From positions 124,001 to 188,000 of the forward strand of contig JBFLXY010000004.1 in the NCBI GenBank assembly GCA_040757055.1: DNA of 64,000 nucleotides, given 5' to 3'. The DNA is from JAJZRJ01 sp040757055 (lineage in GTDB: Bacteria > Desulfobacterota > Desulfobulbia > Desulfobulbales > Desulfurivibrionaceae). The translations under genes were made by a program, and so were the position numbers. The notes beneath the pieces were generated by a model. It was not told the DNA's origin, did no database searches, and worked only from the letters and a program-made list of their open reading frames with translations. Shown here one piece after another: positions 41,745 through 48,792 of this stretch (its first letter is position 1; each line of letters starts with the position of its first letter).

Positions 41745-42035
41745 TTATAACCGCCCGATCCAGTAGTGCGGCCGGCGCCGCTGGTGCATAAGCGCGACAA
41801 CGACTATCTCGCCCTCATCAATTCGGTAGAGCACAGAATAGGGAAACCGCCGCAAAGGCCTTCTCCTGACTCCATCACCGATATCCGGCCAGCCTTCCGG
41901 CTGTTCACAAAGGTCCGCAACAGCGCCCTCCACCGTGGAAAGGAAGCGTTCCCCGAGTTGCGCAACCTGCTTCTCATAAAACACCGCCGCATCAAACATC
42001 TCGTTGACCGCGGGGGAGAGAAAACGCGCTCTCAT
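41745..42035 (-). CDS. RelE/ParE-family toxin
   Basis: A 96-residue toxin: SPAVNEMFDAAVFYEKQVAQ, RRRPLRRFPYSVLYRIDEGE and VVALMHQRRRPHYW, the common ParE/RelE arrangement. Coupled by a 4-bp overlap to the upstream addiction-module antitoxin. Target (gyrase or mRNA) not predictable. Confidence 0.9.
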   Translation of the reverse strand: MRARFLSPAVNEMFDAAVFYEKQVAQLGERFLSTVEGAVADLCEQPEGWPDIGDGVRRRPLRRFPYSVLYRIDEGEIVVVALMHQRRRPHYWIGRL

Positions 42036-42271
42036 CTCACCTCGCGCAACTGGTCACGCACCCGTTGCAAGGCATCTTCGGCCGAGCAACTCGCAAGCGT
42101 GCCTGCTTTATACCCTTGATACCGCCGGTGCGCCTCCTCAAGCCACAAGCGCTCACATTCCTTCTCGTCAACATCTTCGAGGCTGTTGATCAGGCGATCC
42201 ACCAAGACCGACCGCTCCCGAAGGGAAAACTGCCGCGCCTGCTTTTCAAATTCTTCCAGCCTGGTACCCAT
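42032..42271 (-). CDS. Addiction-module antitoxin (putative addiction module component family)
   Basis: A 79-residue acidic protein of the family that precedes ParE-like toxins: FSLRERSVLVDRLINSLEDV followed by WLEEAHRRYQGYKAG. No DNA-binding fold is evident. GGGAG lies upstream of the ATG. ATGA overlap with the toxin. Confidence 0.87.
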   Translation of the reverse strand: MGTRLEEFEKQARQFSLRERSVLVDRLINSLEDVDEKECERLWLEEAHRRYQGYKAGTLASCSAEDALQRVRDQLREVR

Positions 42272-42308
42272 TGCCTTGCTCCCTGTTTTTTTTCATTGCA
42301 AACGGAGT

Positions 42309-42761
42309 TCACCCATGGCGTTCTCCTCCGTATTCCTTCTGCAAAGAACGCTTCAGGCACTGGCGTTGCACGGCCCGCAGCGGCGCCGTATCCAGATAGC
42401 TGCGCATCGCCTCGGTCTCGAACAGGACGCGCCGGGCCTTGCTCTCCTTGAGCACAAGGCCGCCCTTGACCACCTCGTAGCGCAATACAGGAGATGCCTC
42501 GTTCAGCACCACCAGGTCAAATTTTTCCGTGCGGATTCTTTTGGCCAGGGATGCCATCAGACGGAGGCGGGTGGCGAACAGATCAACCCGGCCGTCGAGA
42601 TACACGGCAAGGTCAAGGTCACTGAGCGGCCCCGTTACCCCCCTGGCCTGAGAGCCGAACAGATAGGCAAAGAGCACCAGTGGCTCGGACGCGAAGAAAT
42701 CGGCCAGATCGGCCATGATGTTTGACCCAGTAGCCCGCTGTTGCCGCCGTGCGTTACTCAT
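42309..42761 (-). CDS. MntA-like minimal nucleotidyltransferase, no adjacent HepT
   Basis: A 150-residue protein with the nucleotidyltransferase motif GSx10DxD (FGSQARGVTGPLSDLDLAV, about residue 36) and the MntA-like LRYEVVKGGLVLKESKARR. MntA antitoxins of type VII systems modify and silence a HEPN toxin HepT. Here the neighbours are an unrelated antitoxin gene 37 bp downstream and a repeat upstream, so the cognate HepT is missing or is the HEPN protein 217 bp upstream. Start 42761 has GGGGGAG at 7-bp spacing. Confidence 0.84.
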   Translation of the reverse strand: MSNARRQQRATGSNIMADLADFFASEPLVLFAYLFGSQARGVTGPLSDLDLAVYLDGRVDLFATRLRLMASLAKRIRTEKFDLVVLNEASPVLRYEVVKGGLVLKESKARRVLFETEAMRSYLDTAPLRAVQRQCLKRSLQKEYGGERHG

Positions 42762-42851
42762 TTTCGCTCCCCCATCAAAAATTCCCATTTTTCTCCATCA
42801 ATCTGCCATGATTGCCCTCAAAAGTCTTGCCATTTTTGGGGGCGAAAGGCA

Positions 42852-42960
42852 GAACTGAGGGCTGAGGACTGAGGACTGAGTAGCGACCGTGAGGCGTAAA
42901 GTGTAAAAACAACGAACTGAAAATGCATCCCGAAAACCCCCTCCCTTTTCCGCCAGCCAC
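42852..42960. repeat. Heptad element copy H
   Basis: ACTGAGGGCTGAGGACTGAG, GACTGAGTAGCGACCGTGAG (centre eroded), GCGTAAAGTGTAAAA and the tail CCCTCCCTTTTCCGCCAGCC. It fills the 217-bp space between the MntA-like and HEPN genes. Confidence 0.7.
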
Positions 42961-42978
42961 GCCCCCGCAACCCGGCCA

Positions 42979-43374
42979 TTATCCCGCCGTCTCGACAAGC
43001 TCCACCACCTGTTCATGAAGTTGCCGGGCGAAAACCAGAATTCTCTCCACTTCCTCTTCCGAAGGCAGGCTATAGCGGGGATTGGGAGAACGATCTTCCT
43101 GGTAATAATCAGTCGCCCGCTCCAGGAGGCTCTTTTTCTCTTCGCGAAAAGAAAGCCTTGCCTGCAGCAACGCTGCGATTTCTCCCAGGTCGTGCGACCT
43201 CGGGATCTTGACATTATCCGGAGCCAACAACGCCTTGAGGGATTTCTCCATGGCCTGCTGCGCCTCGATGACAATGACATCGCCGTAATGATTGGCCTCG
43301 TAGAGCAGTGTCGCGGTTTCCAGGTGCCGCCGGGCAAAGGCCAGCCATTCCCTGGCGTACGCCTTGTTTGGCAT
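42979..43374 (-). CDS. HEPN-domain protein
   Basis: A 131-residue all-helical HEPN protein: AREWLAFARRHLETATLLYE, EAQQAMEKSLKALLAPDN and PRSHDLGEIAALL are standard for the PF05168 type found beside minimal nucleotidyltransferases. May be the RNase toxin or a structural partner. Start taken at 43374 (MPNKAYAREW), as in the family. The upstream nucleotidyltransferase frame continues 161 bp into this gene in another phase. Confidence 0.85.
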   Translation of the reverse strand: MPNKAYAREWLAFARRHLETATLLYEANHYGDVIVIEAQQAMEKSLKALLAPDNVKIPRSHDLGEIAALLQARLSFREEKKSLLERATDYYQEDRSPNPRYSLPSEEEVERILVFARQLHEQVVELVETAG

Positions 43375-43699
43375 ACAGCACCTCGCCTCTGGTAAAAACC
43401 TCCTCATAGAACTGATCATGCACCTGGTTGATCCGCGCCGTGACCCGCTCCGGGCTGTCGGCCAGAATATCGAGCCCGACGCGGTGCCGGTACTGGAACC
43501 CCCGCAACCGACGGCGGGACTCCAGCCGCAACGCCCGGACCTCCTCCGGGGAAACCCCCTTCACCACAAAGAGGTCGATGTCGCTTTCCTCCTGGGGTTC
43601 GCCCCAGGTATAGCTGCCGAAGAGGATGACCTTTTCAGGTTCCAGGGGAAGCAGGCTGGCAACAATCTCCTCTTTCCACGCCTCAGCAAGCTTCATCAC
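43214..43699 (-). CDS. Minimal nucleotidyltransferase with run-on C-terminus overlapping the HEPN gene
   Basis: A 161-residue frame. Residues 1-107 are a normal MNT domain with GSx10DxD (FGSYTWGEPQEESDIDLFV, about residue 27) and GLDILADSPERV. After about residue 108 (EVLYAK) the frame reads through the HEPN coding region out of phase, giving a Cys/Arg/Gly-rich tail unlike the family. Homologues usually end near this point, so a lost stop or a small frameshift in an MNT/HEPN pair is likely. Overlaps DUF433 by 17 bp. Confidence 0.78.
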   Translation of the reverse strand: MMKLAEAWKEEIVASLLPLEPEKVILFGSYTWGEPQEESDIDLFVVKGVSPEEVRALRLESRRRLRGFQYRHRVGLDILADSPERVTARINQVHDQFYEEVFTRGEVLYAKQGVRQGMAGLCPAAPGNRDTALRGQSLRRCHCHRGAAGHGEIPQGVVGSG

Positions 43700-43910
43700 G
43701 TTGCTCCTTGGCAGGCATCATTCGATACGCCAGGGCCTGGCGGATATCCTCCCGTTCAAGGTCAGGATAGAGCTTCAGAATCTCGTCGTGGGAAGAACCG
43801 GACGCCACCAGGCCGACAACCATGCCGACCGTCACCCGCAGCCCACGGATACACGGCTTGCCACCCATCACGTCCGACTTGAATGTGATTCGCTCGAGTT
43901 TTTGTGCCAT
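43683..43910 (-). CDS. DUF433 protein (VapB-like antitoxin of PIN/Mut7-C systems)
   Basis: A 75-residue protein with the DUF433 core: ITFKSDVMGGKPCIRGLRVT and YPDLEREDIRQALAY, a winged-helix-like DNA-binding fold. DUF433 genes normally precede a DUF5615 PIN-like toxin; here the nucleotidyltransferase follows instead, overlapping 17 bp. Either a solitary antitoxin or a novel pairing. Start at 43910 by homology. Confidence 0.85.
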   Translation of the reverse strand: MAQKLERITFKSDVMGGKPCIRGLRVTVGMVVGLVASGSSHDEILKLYPDLEREDIRQALAYRMMPAKEQRDEAC

Positions 43911-44006
43911 AACCAGCCCCCTGTGCGCAACCACCTCCCAAAAACCTAACCCGGTGGCCATCTTTGTCAACTTTATAACGGGGTTCCGGCGACTCCTGTG
44001 AAGAGC

Positions 44007-44050
44007 ACCTGGGGCCAGGTCCGAATTATCGCTTTTTCCAACCATGTTAC
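44007..44050 (+). repeat. Conserved 43-bp block, copy 3 (diverged)
   Basis: CCTGGGGCCAGGTCC, GAATTATCGC, TTTTTCCAACCATGTTAC. About 80% like copies 1 and 2 by eye, and followed by heptads in the same way. Confidence 0.65.
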
Positions 44051-44054
44051 CACA

Positions 44055-44104
44055 GAGTGCTGAGGGTTGAGTGCTGAGTGCTGAGTGAGGAGGACTGAGT
44101 ACTC
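44055..44104. repeat. Heptad element copy I
   Basis: GAGTGCTGAGGGTTGAGTGC, TGAGTGCTGAGTGAGGAGG, ACTGAGTACTC. Seven consecutive 7-bp units close to CTGAGTG; no ACGGCCGT centre. Confidence 0.75.
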
Positions 44105-44268
44105 ATCATAAAACCTCCACCCCAAAACCCGACTCCCCTCTCAACCCTGGATACATGCCTTCCCCAGCCCTCACCTGCTCTTCTTCTTGTGTGCTTCAAT
44201 ACCGCAAACTTCAGATCCTCCGCGTTATTCTTCACTGCCCCGTTGAGACGTTTGCCCCACCAGCGCCT

Positions 44269-44709
44269 TCAGACGCCGTCGAACAGCGAGACGACAAGCT
44301 GGTCGCCCAAGGCCGAAAACCGCTTATCGTTGGTGATGAAACAATCAACCCCAGCCGCAAGGGCAGTGGCCGCATGAATGGCATCAGGCGTGCGCAGACC
44401 ATGATTTGCCCGTATTTTTGCCGCTTCGACGGAGAGTTGCGGGGTCAACGAAATGATTTCCAGGTTCGGAAAATTGGTGAGCAATTGCACCAACTGGCCG
44501 GCCTGCCTGGCATCCTTCGCCCTATAGGCCGGCACCAGCAATTCGGCAAACACCAGGCTGGACATCACCCCTGTACAATGGCCAGCCTCAAGCTGCCGGA
44601 ATATCTTTTTGGCAGTGGCGTAATGAACGGGGTGACGCTCAAGAAAATAGATCAGGGCAACGGTGTCCAGGGCCAGCTTCTGGCCCTTGGCAAAAATCTT
44701 GCGGCTCAA
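44269..44709 (-). CDS. vapC: PIN-domain toxin (VapC type)
   Basis: A 146-residue PIN nuclease: LALDTVALIYFLE (first Asp), SSLVFAELLVPAY (Glu), LRTPDAIHAATALA and FITNDKRF (Asp residues). Preceded by an AbrB-type antitoxin. The only sensible start is TTG at 44709, overlapping the antitoxin stop as TTGA; the next in-frame ATG upstream (44775) is inside the antitoxin. Rare start codon may keep toxin synthesis low. Confidence 0.87.
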   Translation of the reverse strand: MSRKIFAKGQKLALDTVALIYFLERHPVHYATAKKIFRQLEAGHCTGVMSSLVFAELLVPAYRAKDARQAGQLVQLLTNFPNLEIISLTPQLSVEAAKIRANHGLRTPDAIHAATALAAGVDCFITNDKRFSALGDQLVVSLFDGV

Positions 44710-44936
44710 CTGTCCCACTGGTCTCTGGCCTTGTCGAGTTCCTCGGCATAACCATGCCAGAGGGCCGCGCTGCACTCTTCCAGGGCATCCACATACGATG
44801 ACGGCGCCTTACGAATGGTCACGGCTTCCCCTTTGGTATCAATCTCCAGGGTATCACCGGGCTTAATGCCCAATTTCCGCCGAATTCCTGCCGGCAGAAC
44901 GATTTGCGCCTTACTGCTCAATTTTGCCAGGGACAT
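44706..44936 (-). CDS. vapB: AbrB/SpoVT-type antitoxin
   Basis: A 76-residue swapped-hairpin DNA-binding protein: LAKLSSKAQIVLPAGIRRKL and GIKPGDTLEIDTKGEAVTIR, followed by a toxin-binding tail. ATG at 44936 has AAAGGAG upstream. Likely autoregulates through the CTTTAC/GTAAAG operator 24 bp upstream. Confidence 0.9.
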   Translation of the reverse strand: MSLAKLSSKAQIVLPAGIRRKLGIKPGDTLEIDTKGEAVTIRKAPSSYVDALEECSAALWHGYAEELDKARDQWDS

Positions 44937-44960
44937 GACCTGCTCCTTTGTCACGGATTA

Positions 44961-44998
44961 CTTTACTCCAAGGTAAAGCTTTTCCGTTTCTCCGTCAA
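44961..44998 (-). promoter_or_regulatory. vapBC promoter with operator palindrome
   Basis: Minus strand TTGACG (44993-44998), 17-bp spacer, TACCTT (44970-44975). The perfect inverted repeat CTTTAC-6-GTAAAG (44961-44978) covers the -10, an ideal place for antitoxin repression. Confidence 0.6.
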
Positions 44999-45310
44999 TC
45001 ATGGAATTTCGGGGACCAGACAAATCGCCCTCCTGTCGTGGGCGCGCCCACGCCACCCTGCCCACGGCACGGACACACCTCCCCCCAAAAAAGAATATAC
45101 TTGACAGGCAACATATCCTTCACATACCCTTTCTTTGCACAACGGGCGCGACACGCCATCCATCCATCTCTGCATCAAATGAGATGTTCGCAGCGAATTC
45201 GCGGGGCAGTGGCAAACGCGACCATGAAAAACCCTGACCAGAGAAAGGGACACAGAGGCAACCAACGGTGCATGGTGGCACCACAACAACCAACCAGAAG
45301 GAGAAGGGAT
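44979..45310. other. Intergenic space before comEA-like gene
   Basis: Contains the 16-bp perfect palindrome CGTGGGCGCGCCCACG (45037-45052) of unknown role and a TTGACA at 45101-45106 whose best -10 (CATACC, 45123-45128) is weak but may serve the comEA-like gene. Otherwise nothing recognised. Confidence 0.4.
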
Positions 45311-45571
45311 ATGATCAAGAGGTTCTTCGCCGCCACCCTGTGCGGCATGATGCTCATGGCCGCCACGGCCTTTGCCGCCGTCAACATCAACACCGCCAAT
45401 GTCCAGGAACTTTCCACCCTTTCGGGCATCGGGCCGAGCAAGGCCCAGGCCATCATCGACTATCGCGAGAAGAACGGCCCGTTCCGATCCGTGAACGACC
45501 TGGCCAAAGTGAAGGGCATCGGCGCCAAGACCGTCCAGAAGCTTGGCGCCGAGATTTCGGTCGGGAAATAG
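45311..45571 (+). CDS. ComEA-like helix-hairpin-helix DNA-binding protein
   Basis: An 86-residue protein with a signal peptide (residues 1-22, LMAATAFAAV) and a double helix-hairpin-helix: VNINTANVQELSTLSGIGPS and VNDLAKVKGIGAKTVQKLG. Binds double-stranded DNA in the periplasm, possibly for DNA uptake; no other competence gene is in view. GAAGGAGAAGGG precedes the ATG. Stands alone between the toxin-antitoxin island and sugar-nucleotide genes. Confidence 0.9.
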   Translation: MIKRFFAATLCGMMLMAATAFAAVNINTANVQELSTLSGIGPSKAQAIIDYREKNGPFRSVNDLAKVKGIGAKTVQKLGAEISVGK

Positions 45572-45619
45572 CACCGCCAAGAGGCACAGCCGCCACCATG
45601 CACCGTGCCTGCCGCCGGG

Positions 45620-45646
45620 AGCGTGCGGCCGCTCCGGCCGCACGCT
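45620..45646. terminator. 12-bp perfect GC hairpin between convergent genes
   Basis: AGCGTGCGGCCG and CGGCCGCACGCT with a 3-nt loop, between the comEA-like stop and the epimerase stop. No T-run on either side, so termination would be weak or Rho-assisted. Confidence 0.5.
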
Positions 45647-45652
45647 GCCATG

Positions 45653-46687
45653 CTATCCCAGGTGATCCAGATACCAGCGGGCCGCCCGGCCGAGGCCATC
45701 CCGCACCGAGAATTCCGGGGCATAACCGAGCAGGTTTTCCGCCTTGGCGATGTCGGCCAGGGAATGGCGCACGTCTCCGGCCCGAAAATCCCGGTACACA
45801 GGGGAGATGCCACGGGCCCCCGGCCGCTCCGCCGCCACCAGGTCCCGGATCAGGCCAAAGAGCTGATTGAGGGTGGTGCGCTCTCCAAAGGCGACGTTGT
45901 AGACCTGGCCCAGGGCCTCATCCCGAACCGCGGTGGCGGCCAGGATGTTGGCCTGCACGCAGTTGTCGATGTAGCAGAAATCCCGGCTCGTCTCGCCGTC
46001 GCCGTTGATGAAGACCGTCTCGTTGTGGAGCAGTCCGGCAAACCACTTGGGGATCACCGCGGCATAGGCGCCGTCCGGGTCCTGCCGCGGGCCGAAGATG
46101 TTGAAATAGCGCAGGCCCATGGCCTTGAAGCCATAGGCCCTGACAAAGACATCGGCATAGAGTTCGTTCACCAGCTTGGTCACCGCATAGGGCGACAGGG
46201 GCTTGCCGATGCGCTCCTCGATCTTGGGCAGTTCCGGGTGGTCGCCGTAGGTGGAACTGGAGGCGGCATAGACAAAGCGGCGCACCCCGGCGTCGCGGGC
46301 CGCCACCAGCATGTGCAGAAAGCCGCTGATGTTGTTCTCGTTGGTGCAGATGGGGTCCTCCAGCGAGCGCGGCACCGACCCGAGGGCCGCCTGATGGAGG
46401 GCATAATCGACGCCGTCGCAGGCTGCGCGGCAGGCGGCGAGGTCGCGGATATCCCCCTCGATCAGCCGGAAGCGCGCCCACTGGGCGGGGCTGACCAGAT
46501 CCCGCACCTCGTCCAGATTGCGGCGATGGCCGGTGGAGAAGTTGTCGAGCCCCACCACCTCCTGGTCGAGCCGCAGCAGGGTCTCCAGCAGATTTGAGCC
46601 GATAAAGCCGGCCACCCCGGTGACCAGCCATTTTTGGGGCTGCCGTGCGAGCTGCGCCGTGATCTGTTTGTAGGAAGTCGGCATCAT
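45653..46687 (-). CDS. UDP-N-acetylglucosamine 4-epimerase-like SDR (WbpP/TviC type)
   Basis: A 344-residue extended SDR: TGVAGFIGSNLLETLLRLDQ, LDNFSTGHRRNL, ASSSTYGDHPELPK and YAVTKLVNEL. The SSSTYGDHP and FGPRQDPDGAYAAVIPKW pattern is that of WbpP/TviC enzymes acting on UDP-GlcNAc or UDP-GlcNAcA. Start at 46687 has AGAGG at 7-bp spacing; a longer frame to 46801 is not credible. Follows the dehydrogenase after 165 bp with two hairpins. Confidence 0.9.
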   Translation of the reverse strand: MMPTSYKQITAQLARQPQKWLVTGVAGFIGSNLLETLLRLDQEVVGLDNFSTGHRRNLDEVRDLVSPAQWARFRLIEGDIRDLAACRAACDGVDYALHQAALGSVPRSLEDPICTNENNISGFLHMLVAARDAGVRRFVYAASSSTYGDHPELPKIEERIGKPLSPYAVTKLVNELYADVFVRAYGFKAMGLRYFNIFGPRQDPDGAYAAVIPKWFAGLLHNETVFINGDGETSRDFCYIDNCVQANILAATAVRDEALGQVYNVAFGERTTLNQLFGLIRDLVAAERPGARGISPVYRDFRAGDVRHSLADIAKAENLLGYAPEFSVRDGLGRAARWYLDHLG

Positions 46688-46806
46688 GATTTTCCTCTTA
46701 CCAGTCCGTTGAAAAACCATCCCTGGCTTTTTTCCAACCGTCGGTTGACCAAGGGCGCCTTGGCCAACCTCGCGAATTTGTTGGCCCTTCCGGGCCGGCA
46801 AAATTC

Positions 46807-46854
46807 GGCACCACGTCTCTGTGGTGCCAACAGCCCGTTTTTCAAGGGGCTGTT
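46807..46854 (-). terminator. Two tandem hairpins after the nucleotide-sugar dehydrogenase
   Basis: AACAGCCC/GGGCTGTT (46829-46836 with 46847-46854, overlapping the TAA) and GGCACCAC/GTGGTGCC (46807-46814 with 46821-46828). In the leftward direction the second is followed by GAATTTTG, a poor T-run. May attenuate transcription into the epimerase. The 46688-46806 part also has GAAAAAC segments matching the hairpin loop in inverse orientation. Confidence 0.5.
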
Positions 46855-48178
46855 ACGCCATATGGACCTTGCCGTCGTCGGCCCCGCCGGGGAAGACGTT
46901 GCGGGTATCCACGATGAGGCGGGCGTGTTCACGGATAAAGGCATAATCGTAGGCATCGTGGTCGGTGGCCACCAGGACGCAATCCGCCGCAGCCAGATTC
47001 TCGGCGGTGAGCGGCGTGCTGGTCAGGGCGAAGTCGTGATGGCGTCCCGGCCGCAAGGCCGGGATATGGGGATCGTTGTACCGGACAGCGGCGCCCCGCT
47101 CGATCAGCAGCTCCATCAGCTTATAGGAAGGGGATTCGCGATCGTCATCCACGTTCTTCTTGTAGGCCGCGCCCAGCAGCAGAACGCCGGCCCCCTTGAG
47201 CGCCCTGCCCTGCTCGTTCAGCGCCTCCATCACCCGCTGCACCACGAAGTAGGGCATGGAGGTATTGATCTCGCCGGCCAGCTCGATGAACTTGGTGGGC
47301 ACGTCGTATTCCCGCGCCTTGGAGGTGAGGTAGAAGGGGTCGATGGGGATGCAGTGGCCGCCCAGGCCGGGGCCGGGGTAGAAGGGCATGTAGCCGAAGG
47401 GCTTGGTGCTGGCCGCGCCGATCACCTCCCAGATGTCGATACCCATGCGCAGGCAGAGCATCTTGAGTTCGTTGACCAGGGCGATGTTGACGCTGCGGAA
47501 GATGTTCTCCAGCAGCTTGGTCATCTCCGCCACCTGGGTGGAGGAGACCGGCACCACCCGCTCCACGGCCGTGGCGTAGACCTGCGCGGCCAGGCAGGTG
47601 GCGGTCGCATCGATGCCGCCCACCACCTTGGGAATCCGGGCGGTGGAGAAATTGGGGTTGGCCGGGTCTTCCCGTTCCGGCGAAAAGGCCAGGGCAAAAT
47701 CGGCCCCGGCCGCAAGGCCGCCCGCCTCCAGGATCGGCTGCAATACCTCCACCGTGGTGCCGGGATAGGTGGTGCTCTCCAGCACCACCAGCTGCCCCGG
47801 CCGCAGCACCTGGGCAATGGCCCGGCCGGTGGCCTCGATGTACCGGAGATCCGGCTCCCGGTTGCGGGTAAGCGGCGTCGGCACGCAGATGAGCAGGCAG
47901 TCGGGCTCACTAAGCCGCGAAAAATCGCTGGTGGCGGCAAAGCGCTGCTCCCTGACAAAGGCCGCCAGCTCCTCCGAGGGGATATGCTTGATGTAGCTCG
48001 CGCCCGCCGCGATCTTGGCGATCTTGCCGGGATCGAGATCAAAGCCGATCACCCGCACCCCCTGGCGCAGGAAGGTCAGGCTGAGCGGCAGGCCGACATA
48101 GCCGAGGCCGATCACGCCGAGCACAAAGGTTTTTTCCGCAATCTTGCGGCCGAGTTGTTCCAGGGGAGCAGCAGACAT
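46853..48178 (-). CDS. Nucleotide-sugar dehydrogenase (UDP-GlcNAc/UDP-Glc 6-dehydrogenase)
   Basis: A 441-residue NAD-dependent four-electron dehydrogenase. GVIGLGYVGLPLSLTF is the Rossmann motif, ESTTYPGTT follows, and GPGLGGHCIPIDPFYL carries the catalytic Cys. The FAFSPERE-like segment (ALAFSPEREDPANP) and adjacent WbpP-type epimerase favour UDP-GlcNAc 6-dehydrogenase (WbpA/TviB); a UDP-glucose enzyme feeding UXS cannot be excluded. Confidence 0.9.
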   Translation of the reverse strand: MSAAPLEQLGRKIAEKTFVLGVIGLGYVGLPLSLTFLRQGVRVIGFDLDPGKIAKIAAGASYIKHIPSEELAAFVREQRFAATSDFSRLSEPDCLLICVPTPLTRNREPDLRYIEATGRAIAQVLRPGQLVVLESTTYPGTTVEVLQPILEAGGLAAGADFALAFSPEREDPANPNFSTARIPKVVGGIDATATCLAAQVYATAVERVVPVSSTQVAEMTKLLENIFRSVNIALVNELKMLCLRMGIDIWEVIGAASTKPFGYMPFYPGPGLGGHCIPIDPFYLTSKAREYDVPTKFIELAGEINTSMPYFVVQRVMEALNEQGRALKGAGVLLLGAAYKKNVDDDRESPSYKLMELLIERGAAVRYNDPHIPALRPGRHHDFALTSTPLTAENLAAADCVLVATDHDAYDYAFIREHARLIVDTRNVFPGGADDGKVHMA

Positions 48179-48250
48179 GATCGTTTCCTCAGGGATTGTG
48201 CGGAACGCCGCCCACGGCCGGGCAGAAAACCGGAGCGCGGCAGACGGGAC

Positions 48251-48682
48251 TCATTGCAGCACGTGCGCCTTGAACCACCCCCACAGCCCCAGGCTGTGCT
48301 TGGGCAGCAGGTTGATGCCCAGGGCGGACTTCAGCAGATAGACGATGACCACGCCGGTGAGCGTGGAAAAGAGCAGGAACGAGGCGACAAAAACCAGCTT
48401 GGCGGTGCGCGCCATGCGGAGTTCCTTGCGGGAAAGATGGCGCCGCTCGCGGCCGGCCAGAAAGACATAATAGTAGCGCCAGCGCCAGAGGCCGAAGGAG
48501 CCGCGCAGGTCTACCTTGTGCCGGCTGCCGCGATGGGCGCCCAGGGCGTTCCTGAGGCAGCAGAGCTGCTCGTCGGAGAGGGAATGCGCCACCTTTTCCG
48601 GCATCCGGTCGAGCAGCCCGCGGATGCAGGGATCCTGCCGGATGTCCTTTGCCGCCAGTTCGTCCGATTCCATGCACTTCAT
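48251..48682 (-). CDS. Small membrane protein of unknown function
   Basis: A 143-residue protein. Residues 15-85 are soluble and basic, with IRGLLDRMPEKVAHSLSDEQ and RHKVDLRGSFGLWRWRYYYV, followed by AGRERRHLSRKEL and one membrane helix (about residues 99-121). Homologues of this layout occur in Gram-negative genomes near polysaccharide genes but have no assigned role that I know. GGGAGGGCGG precedes ATG 48682. Confidence 0.75.
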   Translation of the reverse strand: MKCMESDELAAKDIRQDPCIRGLLDRMPEKVAHSLSDEQLCCLRNALGAHRGSRHKVDLRGSFGLWRWRYYYVFLAGRERRHLSRKELRMARTAKLVFVASFLLFSTLTGVVIVYLLKSALGINLLPKHSLGLWGWFKAHVLQ

Positions 48683-48792
48683 GGTCCGCCCTCCCGAGTT
48701 TTTTCCCAAGGTTCAGGCATCCGCCCTGCCAAGCCGCCAGACCGGCCTCGCCGCCAATCCCTGCCCAGGGGCCACCCTGCGCGAAAGCCCCA

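Larger units (their letters stand above)
43911..44268. other. Gene-free 358 bp holding repeat copy I
   Basis: Bases 44010-44104 are repeat. On the minus strand a frame from about 44268 to 44160 reads WWGKRLNGAVKNNAEDLKFA and more, which looks protein-like and runs straight into the repeat; it may be the remnant of a disrupted gene but matches nothing I recognise. No promoter was found for the DUF433 gene. Confidence 0.4.
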
